NCBI RefSeq assembly: GCF_001274945.1
Contig: NZ_LILB01000005.1
Coordinates: 143,296-207,295, forward strand
Reading direction: 5' to 3'
Length of the DNA stretch: 64,000 bases
Origin: Viridibacillus arvi
GTDB taxonomy: Bacteria; Bacillota; Bacilli; Bacillales_A; Planococcaceae
The position numbers and the translations under genes were made by a program. The notes beneath the pieces were generated by a model, which was not told the origin of the DNA, did no database searches, and saw only the letters and a list, made by a program, of their open reading frames with translations. Shown here one piece after another: positions 1 to 8,073 of this stretch (positions within the stretch are counted from its first letter, which is position 1; each line of letters opens with the position of its first letter).

Positions 1-467
1 CCTTTTTTCACTGAAGGATTCTCTTCCAAGAGCTTTTTAAAATTCGGTGCATATTCATCGATGTAATCATTCAATGGAAGGAAAACACCTTGTTTTCCGT
101 ATTTAATTAAATCTGTCTTTGGAAAAGCCGAAGCATAAAATACTTCTGGATAGTCTCCTGATGCAAGCATTAGGTTTCGCTTTTCTACTAAACCCTCAAT
201 TTGCGTTGTTTTCCAGTTCACATCAACATTTGTCATTTTCTCATACTCATCCCAAAGCATTAGCTTGTTCCAATCTTGCGAAGCAAAGAATTTTGCTCCA
301 AAGCCGTCAACTTTGATTTTCTCTTTTACTATAGGCATTCCCATTTTATTAACATTATCTACATTTTCACTTTTTCCAGTAGTCCCTTCATCACTAGAAC
401 AAGCTCCTAAAATACTAGATGTTAGTAATAGACTAGTTACAATACCAGCAAAATATCTCTTCTTCAA
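1..467 (-). CDS. Extracellular solute-binding lipoprotein, carbohydrate ABC transporter (partial)
   Basis: N-terminal 155 codons of a family 1 substrate-binding lipoprotein of the LplA/YtcQ kind, cut by the window edge. Translation from a TTG (467) preceded by GGGGGAG gives a basic start, a hydrophobic segment and the lipobox LGAC with Cys23, so the protein should be lipid-anchored outside the membrane. The mature part has sequence typical of sugar binders (for example MLASGDYPEVFYAS). It should deliver oligosaccharide to a membrane permease pair. The only permease visible upstream is a stump (501-839), so the transporter encoded here is probably not functional unless subunits lie elsewhere. 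The family call is firm; the substrate is unknown. Confidence 0.8.
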   Translation of the reverse strand, partial: MKKRYFAGIVTSLLLTSSILGACSSDEGTTGKSENVDNVNKMGMPIVKEKIKVDGFGAKFFASQDWNKLMLWDEYEKMTNVDVNWKTTQIEGLVEKRNLMLASGDYPEVFYASAFPKTDLIKYGKQGVFLPLNDYIDEYAPNFKKLLEENPSVKK

Positions 468-500
468 TTCAATCTCCCCCTCGTATATCTCTTTTCTTTG

Positions 501-850
501 CTACCCCTTATGTGAGCCGATCATAACCCCTTTTACAAAATACCGTTGTAAAAACGGATAAAGCATAAGCATCGGCAAGTTTGCCACAATCAGTACTGCA
601 TATTTCAACCCTTCAACACTAAGTTGTTGAGCTAAAAAGCTTTCAGAAGTTGTTTTAATCATGTCATCAGTTTGATTTTGAATCAGTATTTGTCGAAGAA
701 TCAATTGAAGTGGGAACTTATCTTGATCCTGCAAATAAATTAATGCTTTGAAGTATGCATTCCAATGCCCTACTGAATAAAAAAGTACCATTACTGCGAT
801 TACAGGGGACGATAAAGGAAGTACAATATACATCTTCATCCAGTTTAGTT
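501..850 (-). pseudogene. 5'-truncated carbohydrate ABC transporter permease (LplC/YtcP-like)
   Basis: The reading frame encodes only the last ~115 residues of a roughly 295-residue binding-protein-dependent permease. It begins inside the cytoplasmic EAA-loop region (IVLPLSSPVIAVMVLFYSVG) and carries the last membrane helices and the usual tail ending GVMIGSHKG. An in-frame TAA lies four codons before the first ATG, and no matching upstream coding sequence is seen as far as 1.2 kb. It therefore looks like a deletion remnant rather than a short gene. It sits 34 bp before the solute-binding lipoprotein gene in the same direction, the order seen in yteP-ytcP-ytcQ-type operons. Confidence 0.75.
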
Positions 851-1245
851 ATGGTCACACCCCTTTTCTTACAAACAAATTAAGTGTACGAATAGTAGAT
901 TCACGTTTTTTGGATAATAAATCAGAAGGCTATTCTTTAATTTCAAGAAGGAATAGTCTACAACAGCAACCAACCTTGAAAATTAAATTATTGAAAAATC
1001 AGACTATTCCGCTATTTGTATATACTTTACTAAGTTCACTTTATAAAGTCAATAATAATAATTGCATTTATCCTATTATATTTATTTGTAGAATTCTAGT
1101 GTTAATATTACTGTATAGTCATAAGCTAGCTACCTCCTTATAAAATAAAGAAGTATAATGAACGCAACAACCAGCGTATACCTTTTATCAGAATCAATTT
1201 GTTAGTTATTAATCCAACTATTACATCCTAGAAAAATTCAATTGG
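851..1245. other. Gene-free AT-rich stretch
   Basis: No reading frame here has a ribosome site and a believable protein. It lies at the break point of the truncated permease, so it may be a deletion scar. I see no repeats or strong terminators in it. Confidence 0.5.
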
Positions 1246-1272
1246 CTTCAAAAGCCTTCAAAGCTTTTGAAG
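1246..1272 (-). terminator. Hairpin after the 64-aa ORF
   Basis: Perfect 10-bp stem CTTCAAAAGC / GCTTTTGAAG with a 7-base loop, just downstream of the minus-strand ORF ending at 1278. The following T-tract is weak. Confidence 0.45.
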
Positions 1273-1277
1273 AAAAC

Positions 1278-1472
1278 TTAAACTCTTATTCCTTTGTCTA
1301 AATTATACTCTGCCCATTTCTTTGCTTCGTTTTCAATCGCTCTGTTTTGCCACTCGAAACATCCGCAAACCTTACAATGACTATCCATGTACGTGTTGTT
1401 ACCACGTCTCTTTTGATAGATTGTTTCCTCCTTTAGTAAGGAATGGATATCTGATGACGAGTTTTTTGTCAC
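1278..1472 (-). CDS. Small Cys-containing hypothetical protein
   Basis: Possible 64-residue hydrophilic protein from a GTG. It contains a CKVCGC cysteine cluster that could hold metal, followed by a charged, helix-like tail (EAKKWAEYNLDKG). The composition looks protein-like and a hairpin follows the stop, which supports a real gene. Against it, no clear ribosome site precedes the GTG or the inner ATG, and an in-frame stop lies four codons upstream of the GTG. It could be the end of a broken gene. Function unknown. Confidence 0.35.
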   Translation of the reverse strand: MTKNSSSDIHSLLKEETIYQKRRGNNTYMDSHCKVCGCFEWQNRAIENEAKKWAEYNLDKGIRV

Positions 1473-1539
1473 CGAATCTGAAATTTAGGAGAATAATAAA
1501 CTCTTTCATCAATTGAAAAAAAGAACTTCGAATAAAAAA

Positions 1540-1567
1540 ACATAGGGAGATTTTAGTCTCCCTATGT
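1540..1567 (-). terminator. Rho-independent terminator of the 49-aa gene
   Basis: 11-bp stem ACATAGGGAGA / TCTCCCTATGT with a 6-base loop; read on the minus strand it is followed by a run of T. It directly follows the small gene ending at 1579. Confidence 0.8.
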
Positions 1568-1578
1568 TTTCATTCATA

Positions 1579-1728
1579 TTATTTATCTGTTTGTTTTTGC
1601 TTTTTTTTCAAATACTCCGCACGTATTTTTTCAAGTTGCTGCTTTTTATCAAATTTGGCAGGTTTAAGTTTTTCATGATACTTTGCCACAGCCACCTGAC
1701 CTTTGGTATCCAATTGATATTTCCCCAC
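1579..1728 (-). CDS. Small basic hypothetical protein (49 aa)
   Basis: A 49-codon frame starts at GTG 1728 behind AGGTGA at good spacing and ends in TAA just before a strong terminator, so it is a complete small transcription unit. The product is very polar and lysine-rich: it opens GKYQLDTKGQVAVAKYHEK and closes with a helical EYLKKKQKQTDK tail. It has no signal, no membrane segment and no cysteine. A small cytoplasmic nucleic-acid or ribosome-associated protein is conceivable, but I do not recognise the family. Confidence 0.65.
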   Translation of the reverse strand: MGKYQLDTKGQVAVAKYHEKLKPAKFDKKQQLEKIRAEYLKKKQKQTDK

Positions 1729-1972
1729 TTTGTTCACCTACTTTTCTTGTCTTTAAAGAGAATCTATTCAACAAATATAATATACCTTATTTTACTGAAG
1801 TAAACCTTTTTACTTTATTAGTATACTGCCTAACCTTGCATATATCAGTAAAAACTTAGTAAAATAATTCATAGCCAAATGGTATTCATTATACTTATCT
1901 TTACGACCTTAAATTTGCTGATTCATTTTAAAGTCATCAATCAAGTCGCTAATTTTAACTAAAACAAAAAAC

Positions 1973-2007
1973 CTCTTCCAGTTATTTGTTATAAATAACT
2001 AAAAGAG
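1973..2007. terminator. Terminator-like hairpin
   Basis: Stem CTCTT..AGTTATT with AAATAACT..AAGAG, T-rich on both sides (TTTAATTTTT on plus, TTTTTTGTTTT on minus). No gene convincingly reads into it. Confidence 0.4.
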
Positions 2008-2168
2008 AGTTTAATTTTTGAAATATAAATAGTTGTACGTTAATCATTGATTTAGTTCTTAACAAACTACGTTAGACATTGATATGACTGCGTTTATTAC
2101 CTGTTTAGTGTATGAGTGTATTATCAGTCGCTTGATTAATTTTGTAATTCATTTTAAAATGCATTTAG

Positions 2169-2230
2169 GAGTCCTCCTTGTATATGATGGGTCAATGGTC
2201 GTTGACACTCAGCATCATACTAGAGGACTC
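2169..2230 (+). other. Long nested hairpin followed by T-tract
   Basis: Outer arms GAGTCCTC / GAGGACTC continue as imperfect arms (ATATGATG / CATCAT), and the loop holds a second hairpin GTCAA..TTGAC. T5 follows at 2231. No coding frame of note leads into it. It may be a small RNA with its own terminator or a decayed palindromic repeat. Confidence 0.5.
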
Positions 2231-2280
2231 TTTTTCTTTCAAAACCTTGAACATCTTTCAAACAGGAATGCTGCCCCGTA

Positions 2281-2335
2281 GAAAAAAGAGCTACATATAC
2301 AACTCAACGATTTTCAAGTAAAGCTCCCCGTTAGT
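2281..2335. repeat. Dispersed repeat, copy 1
   Basis: The segment GAAAAAAGAGCT..CAT..AACTCAA..GATTTTCAA..CCCCG.TAG resembles 6131-6187 at many positions in the same order. It is probably a small dispersed repeat or a remnant of an insertion-sequence end. Confidence 0.4.
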
Positions 2336-2389
2336 TTAAGTACAATTCTTCACACTCTCTCTTTCAAGATAAGAAAAAAACTACCCTAT

Positions 2390-3421
2390 TTATTTTAAAA
2401 ATGTATCGCACATCCATTCATAAAATTTTTCCTTCTCTTCAAATTGTGGATAATGCGCAGATTGCTTAAAAGAAATAAATTCTTTTTTATTAGCTTCAAT
2501 CATATCAAAATATTTCTTTGCTACATTTGATGTAGTCATATAATCATATTTACCCATAACAAAATAAACCGGTAATTCAAGTTTCGTTTCGTTAGTAGGT
2601 AATGAATTTTTTAATATGTCCTCTAACAAAAACTTCTGAGAATAGGCCAACCCACGATTATAACGGATTAGATCTAATAAGTTATACTCACTACTGAGTA
2701 ATATACCTAAGTTATCTCCATCGGGGTTATCAATGAGTCTGACACTTCCGCCATATTTCATAACATAATTCCGTGGGGTAAACATATCGCCATTTTTAAT
2801 TTTTTCAGTTAACCCTTGTAAATATAAAACATCATCCGTATTACCAGCTTTTTGAGCCTGCTTAATAACGTAGTTTAAACTTTCAATCTCACTTTCTACT
2901 TGATTACTCATTTGTCCAATACCAATATATGCTTCATACTTCTCAGGAGCTTTATGGGCAGCCTGCGTGCCAATATATGTACCATAAGAATGACCAATTA
3001 GTATTACTTTTTCTTTGCCGAGCCGTTTTGATATATAATCCGTCAAAGCCAATAAGTCCTCCACCAGTAAGTCTGACGAAAGATTAGAATAGTCCTCAAA
3101 AAAATGATAGGATTTTCCACTTGCTCGCTGATCGTAATTAACAACCGTAAATTTAGTTTCCAGTAAGTCTTGGTATTTTTCTGCATATGGTATTTCCGAG
3201 CATCCAGGTCCTCCATGTACAAAAACAATAACAGGATTATCCTTATCAGTGCCACGTATCATTATTTCATGATTACTTCCATTTATCTCTACTTGTTCTA
3301 ATGCACTTATACTGTTATCACCTTTTATATGCGAAGTCCAATTAGGGCAAAAAAGTGCTATGATTAGTCCTATTATAATAATGGCTCCGATATATTTTAT
3401 TAATTTCTTTATGGTTTTCAT
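2390..3421 (-). CDS. Membrane-anchored alpha/beta hydrolase (proline iminopeptidase-like)
   Basis: 343-residue alpha/beta-hydrolase-fold enzyme. An N-terminal hydrophobic helix (about residues 10-26) serves as an uncleaved anchor, placing the catalytic domain outside the membrane. The HGGPG oxyanion motif (69-73) is typical of proline iminopeptidases. The nucleophile elbow GHSYG has Ser145, and a C-terminal His lies in SAHYPQFEE. It probably cleaves small peptides, amides or esters; the exact substrate cannot be read. The gene stands alone and ends before a repeat-bearing gap. The GTCAT/ATGAC repeat cluster at 3655-3703 lies upstream, so it may be a target of the adjacent two-component system. 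Confidence 0.85.
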   Translation of the reverse strand: MKTIKKLIKYIGAIIIIGLIIALFCPNWTSHIKGDNSISALEQVEINGSNHEIMIRGTDKDNPVIVFVHGGPGCSEIPYAEKYQDLLETKFTVVNYDQRASGKSYHFFEDYSNLSSDLLVEDLLALTDYISKRLGKEKVILIGHSYGTYIGTQAAHKAPEKYEAYIGIGQMSNQVESEIESLNYVIKQAQKAGNTDDVLYLQGLTEKIKNGDMFTPRNYVMKYGGSVRLIDNPDGDNLGILLSSEYNLLDLIRYNRGLAYSQKFLLEDILKNSLPTNETKLELPVYFVMGKYDYMTTSNVAKKYFDMIEANKKEFISFKQSAHYPQFEEKEKFYEWMCDTFLK

Positions 3422-3654
3422 CTGTTCTTCCCTTTCTTCTCATTTTTTTGTAAGTTGAATTCTCGAATCTTTATTTACGACTTCTCCAACTTCATCAAAA
3501 ATACATACTGTAATTAATTTCATTTCCATGATTAAATGATTTTTACCATTACTATTAAAGTAGAAAGTTGATTTCTTGATTTCCCTAACTAACATGCCTA
3601 TTTCATTTCATATTTCTATTCTACAGATGAAAGGTCATATACTGTAGTGCCAAT

Positions 3655-3703
3655 AAGTCATTAATAAGTCATAACTATTTTGAAAAAATGACTAATTATG
3701 ACG
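3655..3703. promoter_or_regulatory. GTCAT/ATGAC repeat cluster, possible response-regulator site
   Basis: AAGTCAT occurs twice within 18 bp as a direct repeat, followed by ATGACTAATTATGAC. Dyad half-sites of the GTCAT type are used by NarL/DesR-family regulators, and such a regulator is encoded at 3863-4537. The spacing upstream of the hydrolase suggests promoter control. The link is inference. Confidence 0.35.
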
Positions 3704-3813
3704 ATTGGCTATAATCTAATAGGCGATCCACGTAAGATTTTTTGAATGGTGGACCTTATGAATTGCCCATAAAGTAAACAAATTCAAAATAACATTCCAG
3801 TTCGTTGCAATTA

Positions 3814-3860
3814 AAAGAGAGTGAAGACAAAGTTAATTTGACTTTGTCCACACTCTCTTA
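3814..3860 (-). terminator. Strong terminator of the two-component operon
   Basis: Imperfect 20-bp stem AAGAGAGTG..GACAAAGT / ACTTTGTC..CACTCTCTT with a 7-base loop, starting two bases after the response-regulator stop codon; T-rich on the minus strand. Confidence 0.75.
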
Positions 3861-3862
3861 CT

Positions 3863-4537
3863 TCAATATTTCTTATCTTCTATAAGACTCTCTTCCATTG
3901 CTTTCATGATAGCAGAGGATCTGTTTTTAACATTTAATTTCGAATAAATGTTAGAGACATAATTTTTCACAGTTCCTACTGAAAGAAACATCTTTTCTGA
4001 AATGTCATTATTGGATAATCTTTGAGTTAAACATTTTAATACTTTTAATTCTTGATTATTTAATTCATATGGATTTTTCATAGAGTTATGGTCAAGTTGT
4101 TCCGAGTGTTCGTTTTTAGTTGATTGTATCTGACCAAACACCTCTTTTGCTAATTGTTGAGGAATGAGGGAACCTCCGTGATACACCATTTTAATTCCCT
4201 GAACCAAAAATTCAGGATCAACAGCCTTTAATATGTAACCCTCTGCACCAGCATTTAAGGCATTCAAAACGTATGTAACATCTTGAAAAGTAGTAAGTAT
4301 AATAATTTTTATATTCGGCCATCGTTTTTTAATTTCTTCTGTCGCCTTTACACCATCCATCACCGGCATTTGAATATCCATTAGAAGAATATCAATATTT
4401 TTCCTTTCACATAAAGCAATGGCCTTCTCTCCATTTTCCGCAGTTCCAATAATCTCAATGTCAGAAATGCTTTCAATCACAATTTTTAAGCTCTTTCTTA
4501 AAATCTCTTGATCTTCGACGATTGCCGCTTTTATCAT
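3863..4537 (-). CDS. NarL/LuxR-family response regulator
   Basis: 224-residue DNA-binding response regulator. Its receiver domain (about 1-120) has the acidic pair E8-D9, phosphoacceptor Asp54 in LLMDIQMP and Lys in ILKAVD. A linker is followed by a LuxR-type helix-turn-helix (LTQRLSNNDISEKMFLSVGTVKNYVSNIYSKL). The start is set at ATG 4537, which overlaps the kinase stop by four bases and has AAGGAAG upstream. The longer in-frame start at 4573 would lie inside the kinase gene. It is co-transcribed with and presumably phosphorylated by the kinase. Likely targets include the adjacent promoter with GTCAT repeats. Confidence 0.9.
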   Translation of the reverse strand: MIKAAIVEDQEILRKSLKIVIESISDIEIIGTAENGEKAIALCERKNIDILLMDIQMPVMDGVKATEEIKKRWPNIKIIILTTFQDVTYVLNALNAGAEGYILKAVDPEFLVQGIKMVYHGGSLIPQQLAKEVFGQIQSTKNEHSEQLDHNSMKNPYELNNQELKVLKCLTQRLSNNDISEKMFLSVGTVKNYVSNIYSKLNVKNRSSAIMKAMEESLIEDKKY

Positions 4538-5718
4538 GATAATGACACTTCCTTTGCCGTAGGTATGTGACACGTTATCCTCATACCAGCATTCAATTTC
4601 GAATAAAATTCCACTGTTCCTGCCAATGCCGATATTCGATCTTTCATTGAACGTAAGCCAAACCCTAAATGCAATTCACTAAAGCCCATTCCATTATCTT
4701 CAATAAGAACAATCAATTCTTCTTGATTAAACGAAATAGTTACATTAATAATGGTGGCCTGCCCATGTTTTTTCGCATTTGTAAGCCCTTCTTGTATACA
4801 ACGAATAATGGCAAACTTTATCCTTTCGCCGACTTTGGTCGCTTCTCCTTCGACAATCAGTTTTATATCCGTTGATGTATGTTTCATAAAATCAACAATC
4901 AATTCTTGCACAGATTCAATAAGTGTTTGATGAGTCATGGGCGACATTTGGTGAATTGTCTTTCTCACATCATGCAATCCATCTCGTGCTAAATCCGAAA
5001 TCTCTTTTATACTTTTTTCTGCTTCTTTTTTATCTGCCCGATATAGAAAAGGAAGGGCATCTAAACTCGTTATGACTGATGTGAAAATATGGCCTACTGT
5101 ATCATGCAAATCTTGTGAAACTCTATTTCGCTCTTCCTTAATCGTCAGTTCCTCAATCTTTTTTGAGTAATATTCCAAGTCCTCGTTTTTTTCCTCAATA
5201 GAAGCAATTAACGTTTTATTGGCGTTATTGACAATGGTCATCCTTCCTAAACATAACCCGATACCATAAAAAATAGTTGTATCAATGAAGCGAGCAAAGA
5301 AACCCTCATCAGCGAAGAGATCGCCTGCCAATGTGCCAGCAAAAAAAATAGAAATATATAAGAAAGGTCCTAACCAAATTAACGGCTTCACTTGACAAGC
5401 ATAAGCTACAGTAAGCATAGGCCAGAATAGAAAACCGTAAGTCTCTGATATTTCATATTGAATCGATAGGTAAATAAACGCAGAACCCGTTAGCAATACC
5501 TCGGCAAATACATACTTTGGGAATTTTATAAGTCCGGGCCTATAAAATAGGTGAGGTATTATGTATAAACTAATAGCCCACAAAAGTAAAATCCACTTGT
5601 TCAAACCTGTTGTACCTATGAATATCAAGTAGCCAATATTCGTAATCCATATTGTACGAATAAGAAAAAGAACATAGTCCAACCAATGCCATTTCCTTTG
5701 ATCCCTTACTGCTTTCAT
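4534..5718 (-). CDS. HisKA_3 sensor histidine kinase (DesK/LiaS-like)
   Basis: 394-residue membrane kinase. About five or six hydrophobic segments occupy residues 12-160 with almost no extracellular domain, so it probably senses the membrane itself or a ligand within it. A coiled linker (about 170-195) leads to the dimerisation domain with His205 in the SQDLHDTVGH motif, then a HATPase_c domain with an N-box (EGLTNAKKHG) and G-boxes (EDNGMGF, GFGLRSM). It autophosphorylates and passes phosphate to the overlapping downstream regulator. The stimulus is unknown. Confidence 0.9.
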   Translation of the reverse strand: MKAVRDQRKWHWLDYVLFLIRTIWITNIGYLIFIGTTGLNKWILLLWAISLYIIPHLFYRPGLIKFPKYVFAEVLLTGSAFIYLSIQYEISETYGFLFWPMLTVAYACQVKPLIWLGPFLYISIFFAGTLAGDLFADEGFFARFIDTTIFYGIGLCLGRMTIVNNANKTLIASIEEKNEDLEYYSKKIEELTIKEERNRVSQDLHDTVGHIFTSVITSLDALPFLYRADKKEAEKSIKEISDLARDGLHDVRKTIHQMSPMTHQTLIESVQELIVDFMKHTSTDIKLIVEGEATKVGERIKFAIIRCIQEGLTNAKKHGQATIINVTISFNQEELIVLIEDNGMGFSELHLGFGLRSMKDRISALAGTVEFYSKLNAGMRITCHIPTAKEVSLS

Positions 5719-5962
5719 ACTTTTATATCCCTCAACTTCCGCGTCTATACCATCATTCCTAAAATTACTTTGCCATTCTCGTTCGTATAATTGATTATGT
5801 TTAGTTTATCTTCAAGGGAGAAACTTGTATAGTTTTTCTTTAAATCTTCCATGCATGATAATAATATTTTTCCATTCAAAATGTAATCACTTCAATACTT
5901 TTTTTGAGAGATTTAGCAATAATATTAATATTTCTATTAAAGTCCCCTATAGTTGAAGAACG

Positions 5963-6130
5963 TTAATTCATTGATCTTGCAATTTCTAACATTTTTTCTT
6001 TCGGTAATCTTGAACTATTCATTTCTACATACGTTCCATCTTGCGTCCATCTAAGTAAACCACCAGTAATGGTGTCTCCCTTCTTATCCACTTCTTTTTC
6101 ATTAAAATAATCTGCCACGTTAGTTCAATA
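5963..6130 (-). pseudogene. C-terminal remnant of a DUF4367-type protein
   Basis: A frame of about 53 codons ends at TAA 5963 and reads ITGGLLRWTQDGTYVEMNSS followed by RLPKEKMLEIARSM, the hallmark end of DUF4367 lipoproteins and anti-sigma proteins (a strand with WTQDGTYVEM then an amphipathic helix). It is cut off at an in-frame TGA at about 6128, exactly where a dispersed repeat begins (6131). The N-terminal body is missing. It is evidence of a deletion or insertion at the repeat. Confidence 0.55.
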
Positions 6131-6205
6131 AAGAAAAAAAGAGCTGCCTATGTAACTCAATAATCTTTAAAAAACGCCCCGATAGTAAAAGAAGCGCCTC
6201 TTTTT
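6131..6205. repeat. Dispersed repeat, copy 2, with hairpin
   Basis: Starts GAAAAAAAGAGCTGCCTATG and holds AACTCAA..CCCCGATAG, matching 2281-2335, then GCGCCTCTTTTTATT. It abuts the truncated DUF4367 frame. Confidence 0.4.
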
Positions 6206-6350
6206 ATTAAATTATAAAAGGTATTTGTCACAAAAAACTACAAAAATAGAGAAACTTGTATGGAAATGGACATTAATCAATACTATTCCAGATAATAAAA
6301 CAGTGTTTAGACTATTTAATATTAAATGAACCATAAAAATCCCTAAAATA

Positions 6351-6394
6351 AAATGAACCATAAAGTTTCCAAACGGAAATTTTATGGTTCATTT
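6351..6394. terminator. Palindromic hairpin left of the island
   Basis: 14-bp arms AAATGAACCATAAA / TTTATGGTTCATTT enclose a TTCC..GGAA inner stem. A partial direct copy of the left arm lies at 6323-6338. It may terminate transcription on either strand; it sits where a terminator of the tmRNA-like 3' end at 6431 would be expected. Confidence 0.55.
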
Positions 6395-6430
6395 CACAAT
6401 TTAACAGCATTTCTACTGCTAAATTTTTTG

Positions 6431-6455
6431 TATGGAAACGGCGGGAGTCGAACCC
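6431..6455. repeat. Island attachment site, left (tmRNA 3'-end copy)
   Basis: 25 bp identical except for one base to 14233-14257. Read on the minus strand it is the T-arm and acceptor 3' strand of tmRNA (GGGTTCGACTCCCGCCGT then TTCCATA). With the integrase adjoining the other copy, it marks one end of an integrated element. Confidence 0.8.
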
Positions 6456-6517
6456 ACTTCTTATAGTAATGTTGTTATATCAAAGATTAGCAACGTTTTT
6501 CGTTGTTACTGTGAATT

Positions 6518-6542
6518 ACTAACATCGGATTTAACTACGAGT
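6518..6542. repeat. Inner direct repeat, left
   Basis: 25 bp beginning ACTAACATCGGATTTAACT, repeated with one mismatch at 14112-14136 in the same orientation. It lies just inside the left tmRNA-derived end. It may be an integrase arm-binding site or an older attachment core. Confidence 0.65.
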
Positions 6543-6567
6543 CACTAAAAATATGCGTTGTAAGAGC

Positions 6568-7416
6568 TTAATTATTTTTCCAAGTTCCCGCTGTTATATT
6601 TTCATTATACTCTTTAGGTATTTGTTTATTATTAAATATGACTTTATAAAATGGATTAGAATCGTAAACTTTTGGAGTATCCATACAACATTTTTTATAT
6701 TTTTTCATAGATAAACAAGGACAAGTATCATTTCTTTTTAAATTTAGATACTCTGTTTTTATAACATAATTCTTTTCTAATCTCCAATTTTCAAAAGGAT
6801 TTTCCCAAACTTCCATTAATCTATCTAATATAGCGTAGTTATATTCTTGGTTTCCAAGCATTAAAACTGAGTATTTATCGAAAGGATCTGTCACAATGGC
6901 AAATGCTTCAAATTTCATATCTTGTGCTATTCTACAACACATTTCTCCATTATAAATTTCTCCTAATTGATGACTACATCTATTTCGTAAAGTTATACTA
7001 TTACCACAAATTGAACATTTCCAGTTTTGAACAATTGCTTCTCTACTTAAAAAATGTGTGTATGGAAATAACAATTGTAAATCTTTTGTTTTTTGACTAA
7101 TAAATTCTAGTTTAAATTTATCATTTGTCCTATCAATATGATTATATAAAAACGATAGCTCAATATCAGATCTATCAAGCTCACACCAAGCTTCATAATG
7201 TTTTTTTTGCTTTAGATATCTAAAAGCTTTTATATAATGAGCTATAACTTTATAAACTTGTTCTAAAATCCAGATATTTTTTGCAGTATTTTGGTCATTA
7301 TGATTAACATATTCTTCTTTATAACTTTTCAGTTTACTTATAACTTCTTTATTTAAATAAAGCTCATTAAAATCAGATAAATATTCTTCAATCATTGTCT
7401 CATTGATAAAATTCAT
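6568..7416 (-). CDS. SEC-C zinc-motif protein of unknown function
   Basis: 282 residues, mostly helical in the first half. The middle has a treble-clef-like set of Cys/His (KCSICGNS then RCSHQLGEIYNGEMCC). The C-terminal part carries a SEC-C-type metal motif (NDTCPCLSMKKYKKCC), a Cys-x-Cys-x8-Cys-Cys pattern that binds zinc in SecA tails and many accessory proteins. It starts 6 bp after the stop of the 173-residue partner, so the two form an operon. It is cargo of the island; SEC-C proteins often occur in defence or toxin settings, but no catalytic domain is recognised here. Confidence 0.75.
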   Translation of the reverse strand: MNFINETMIEEYLSDFNELYLNKEVISKLKSYKEEYVNHNDQNTAKNIWILEQVYKVIAHYIKAFRYLKQKKHYEAWCELDRSDIELSFLYNHIDRTNDKFKLEFISQKTKDLQLLFPYTHFLSREAIVQNWKCSICGNSITLRNRCSHQLGEIYNGEMCCRIAQDMKFEAFAIVTDPFDKYSVLMLGNQEYNYAILDRLMEVWENPFENWRLEKNYVIKTEYLNLKRNDTCPCLSMKKYKKCCMDTPKVYDSNPFYKVIFNNKQIPKEYNENITAGTWKNN

Positions 7417-7422
7417 TTAACT

Positions 7423-7944
7423 TCATTCCTCAAATATTTTAATTGCTTCCATAGTTTCTTTAAAACTTGAAGCATCTCCTTCGTATGCTATTTTTTTAGC
7501 TTTTTTGCCGTCTACTACTTCGAAATTTACTTTTATTTTCTTATTTATATTATTTCTGTTTGTAATTTTTTCATATAAATAAGAAGAAATCATATTAATG
7601 GTAAATGGGAATGCCACATTATTAACAATAATAGTGGCAATTGTTTCTACGATTGAATGTAACTCGAATTCTTTATAATCCTTATCTGATATACAAATAT
7701 CCGCTGAAATATGTTCTTTCTCTAAAAAGCCTTTTGCATAATCATAAAAATTCATGGTTTGTTCTGGAAAAACATAATGTTCATCTTCATTTCTTTCCAC
7801 AAGAGTAGGTATTAAAAGTACATCACATTTTTTTAATTCTTCTTCTAATTCTATTGGGAAATATTCACTCTTATAAATTTGCTCAAAAGTAATATTACTG
7901 TCTAAAACCTTTACTTCATTTAATTTATCACTTTCATGTTTCAT
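7423..7944 (-). CDS. Hypothetical island protein, first gene of SEC-C operon
   Basis: 173-residue soluble acidic protein. The N-terminal half has an alternating pattern (CDVLLIPTLVERN then SADICISDKDY) that could be a Rossmann-like sensor. A helical stretch (ETIATIIVNNVAFPFTINM) could be partly membrane-associated or an amphipathic core. A basic strand pair (KIKVNFEVVDGKKAKKIAYE) ends the fold. It lies immediately before the SEC-C gene and probably works with it. No family recognised. Confidence 0.7.
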   Translation of the reverse strand: MKHESDKLNEVKVLDSNITFEQIYKSEYFPIELEEELKKCDVLLIPTLVERNEDEHYVFPEQTMNFYDYAKGFLEKEHISADICISDKDYKEFELHSIVETIATIIVNNVAFPFTINMISSYLYEKITNRNNINKKIKVNFEVVDGKKAKKIAYEGDASSFKETMEAIKIFEE

Positions 7945-8073
7945 TATTACTTTCCTCCACTTCTTTCACATGCCCCTCATCGCTTTAAAAAATTTTAAAA
8001 TAAATGTCCAATAGCAAGCCTCACAACTTATACACACAACATCCCAAAACTAGTATTATTGGTGAAATCTTTA

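Noticed and set aside
910-1143. 77-codon plus-strand ORF
   Set aside because: No ribosome site and composition of translated AT-rich non-coding DNA.
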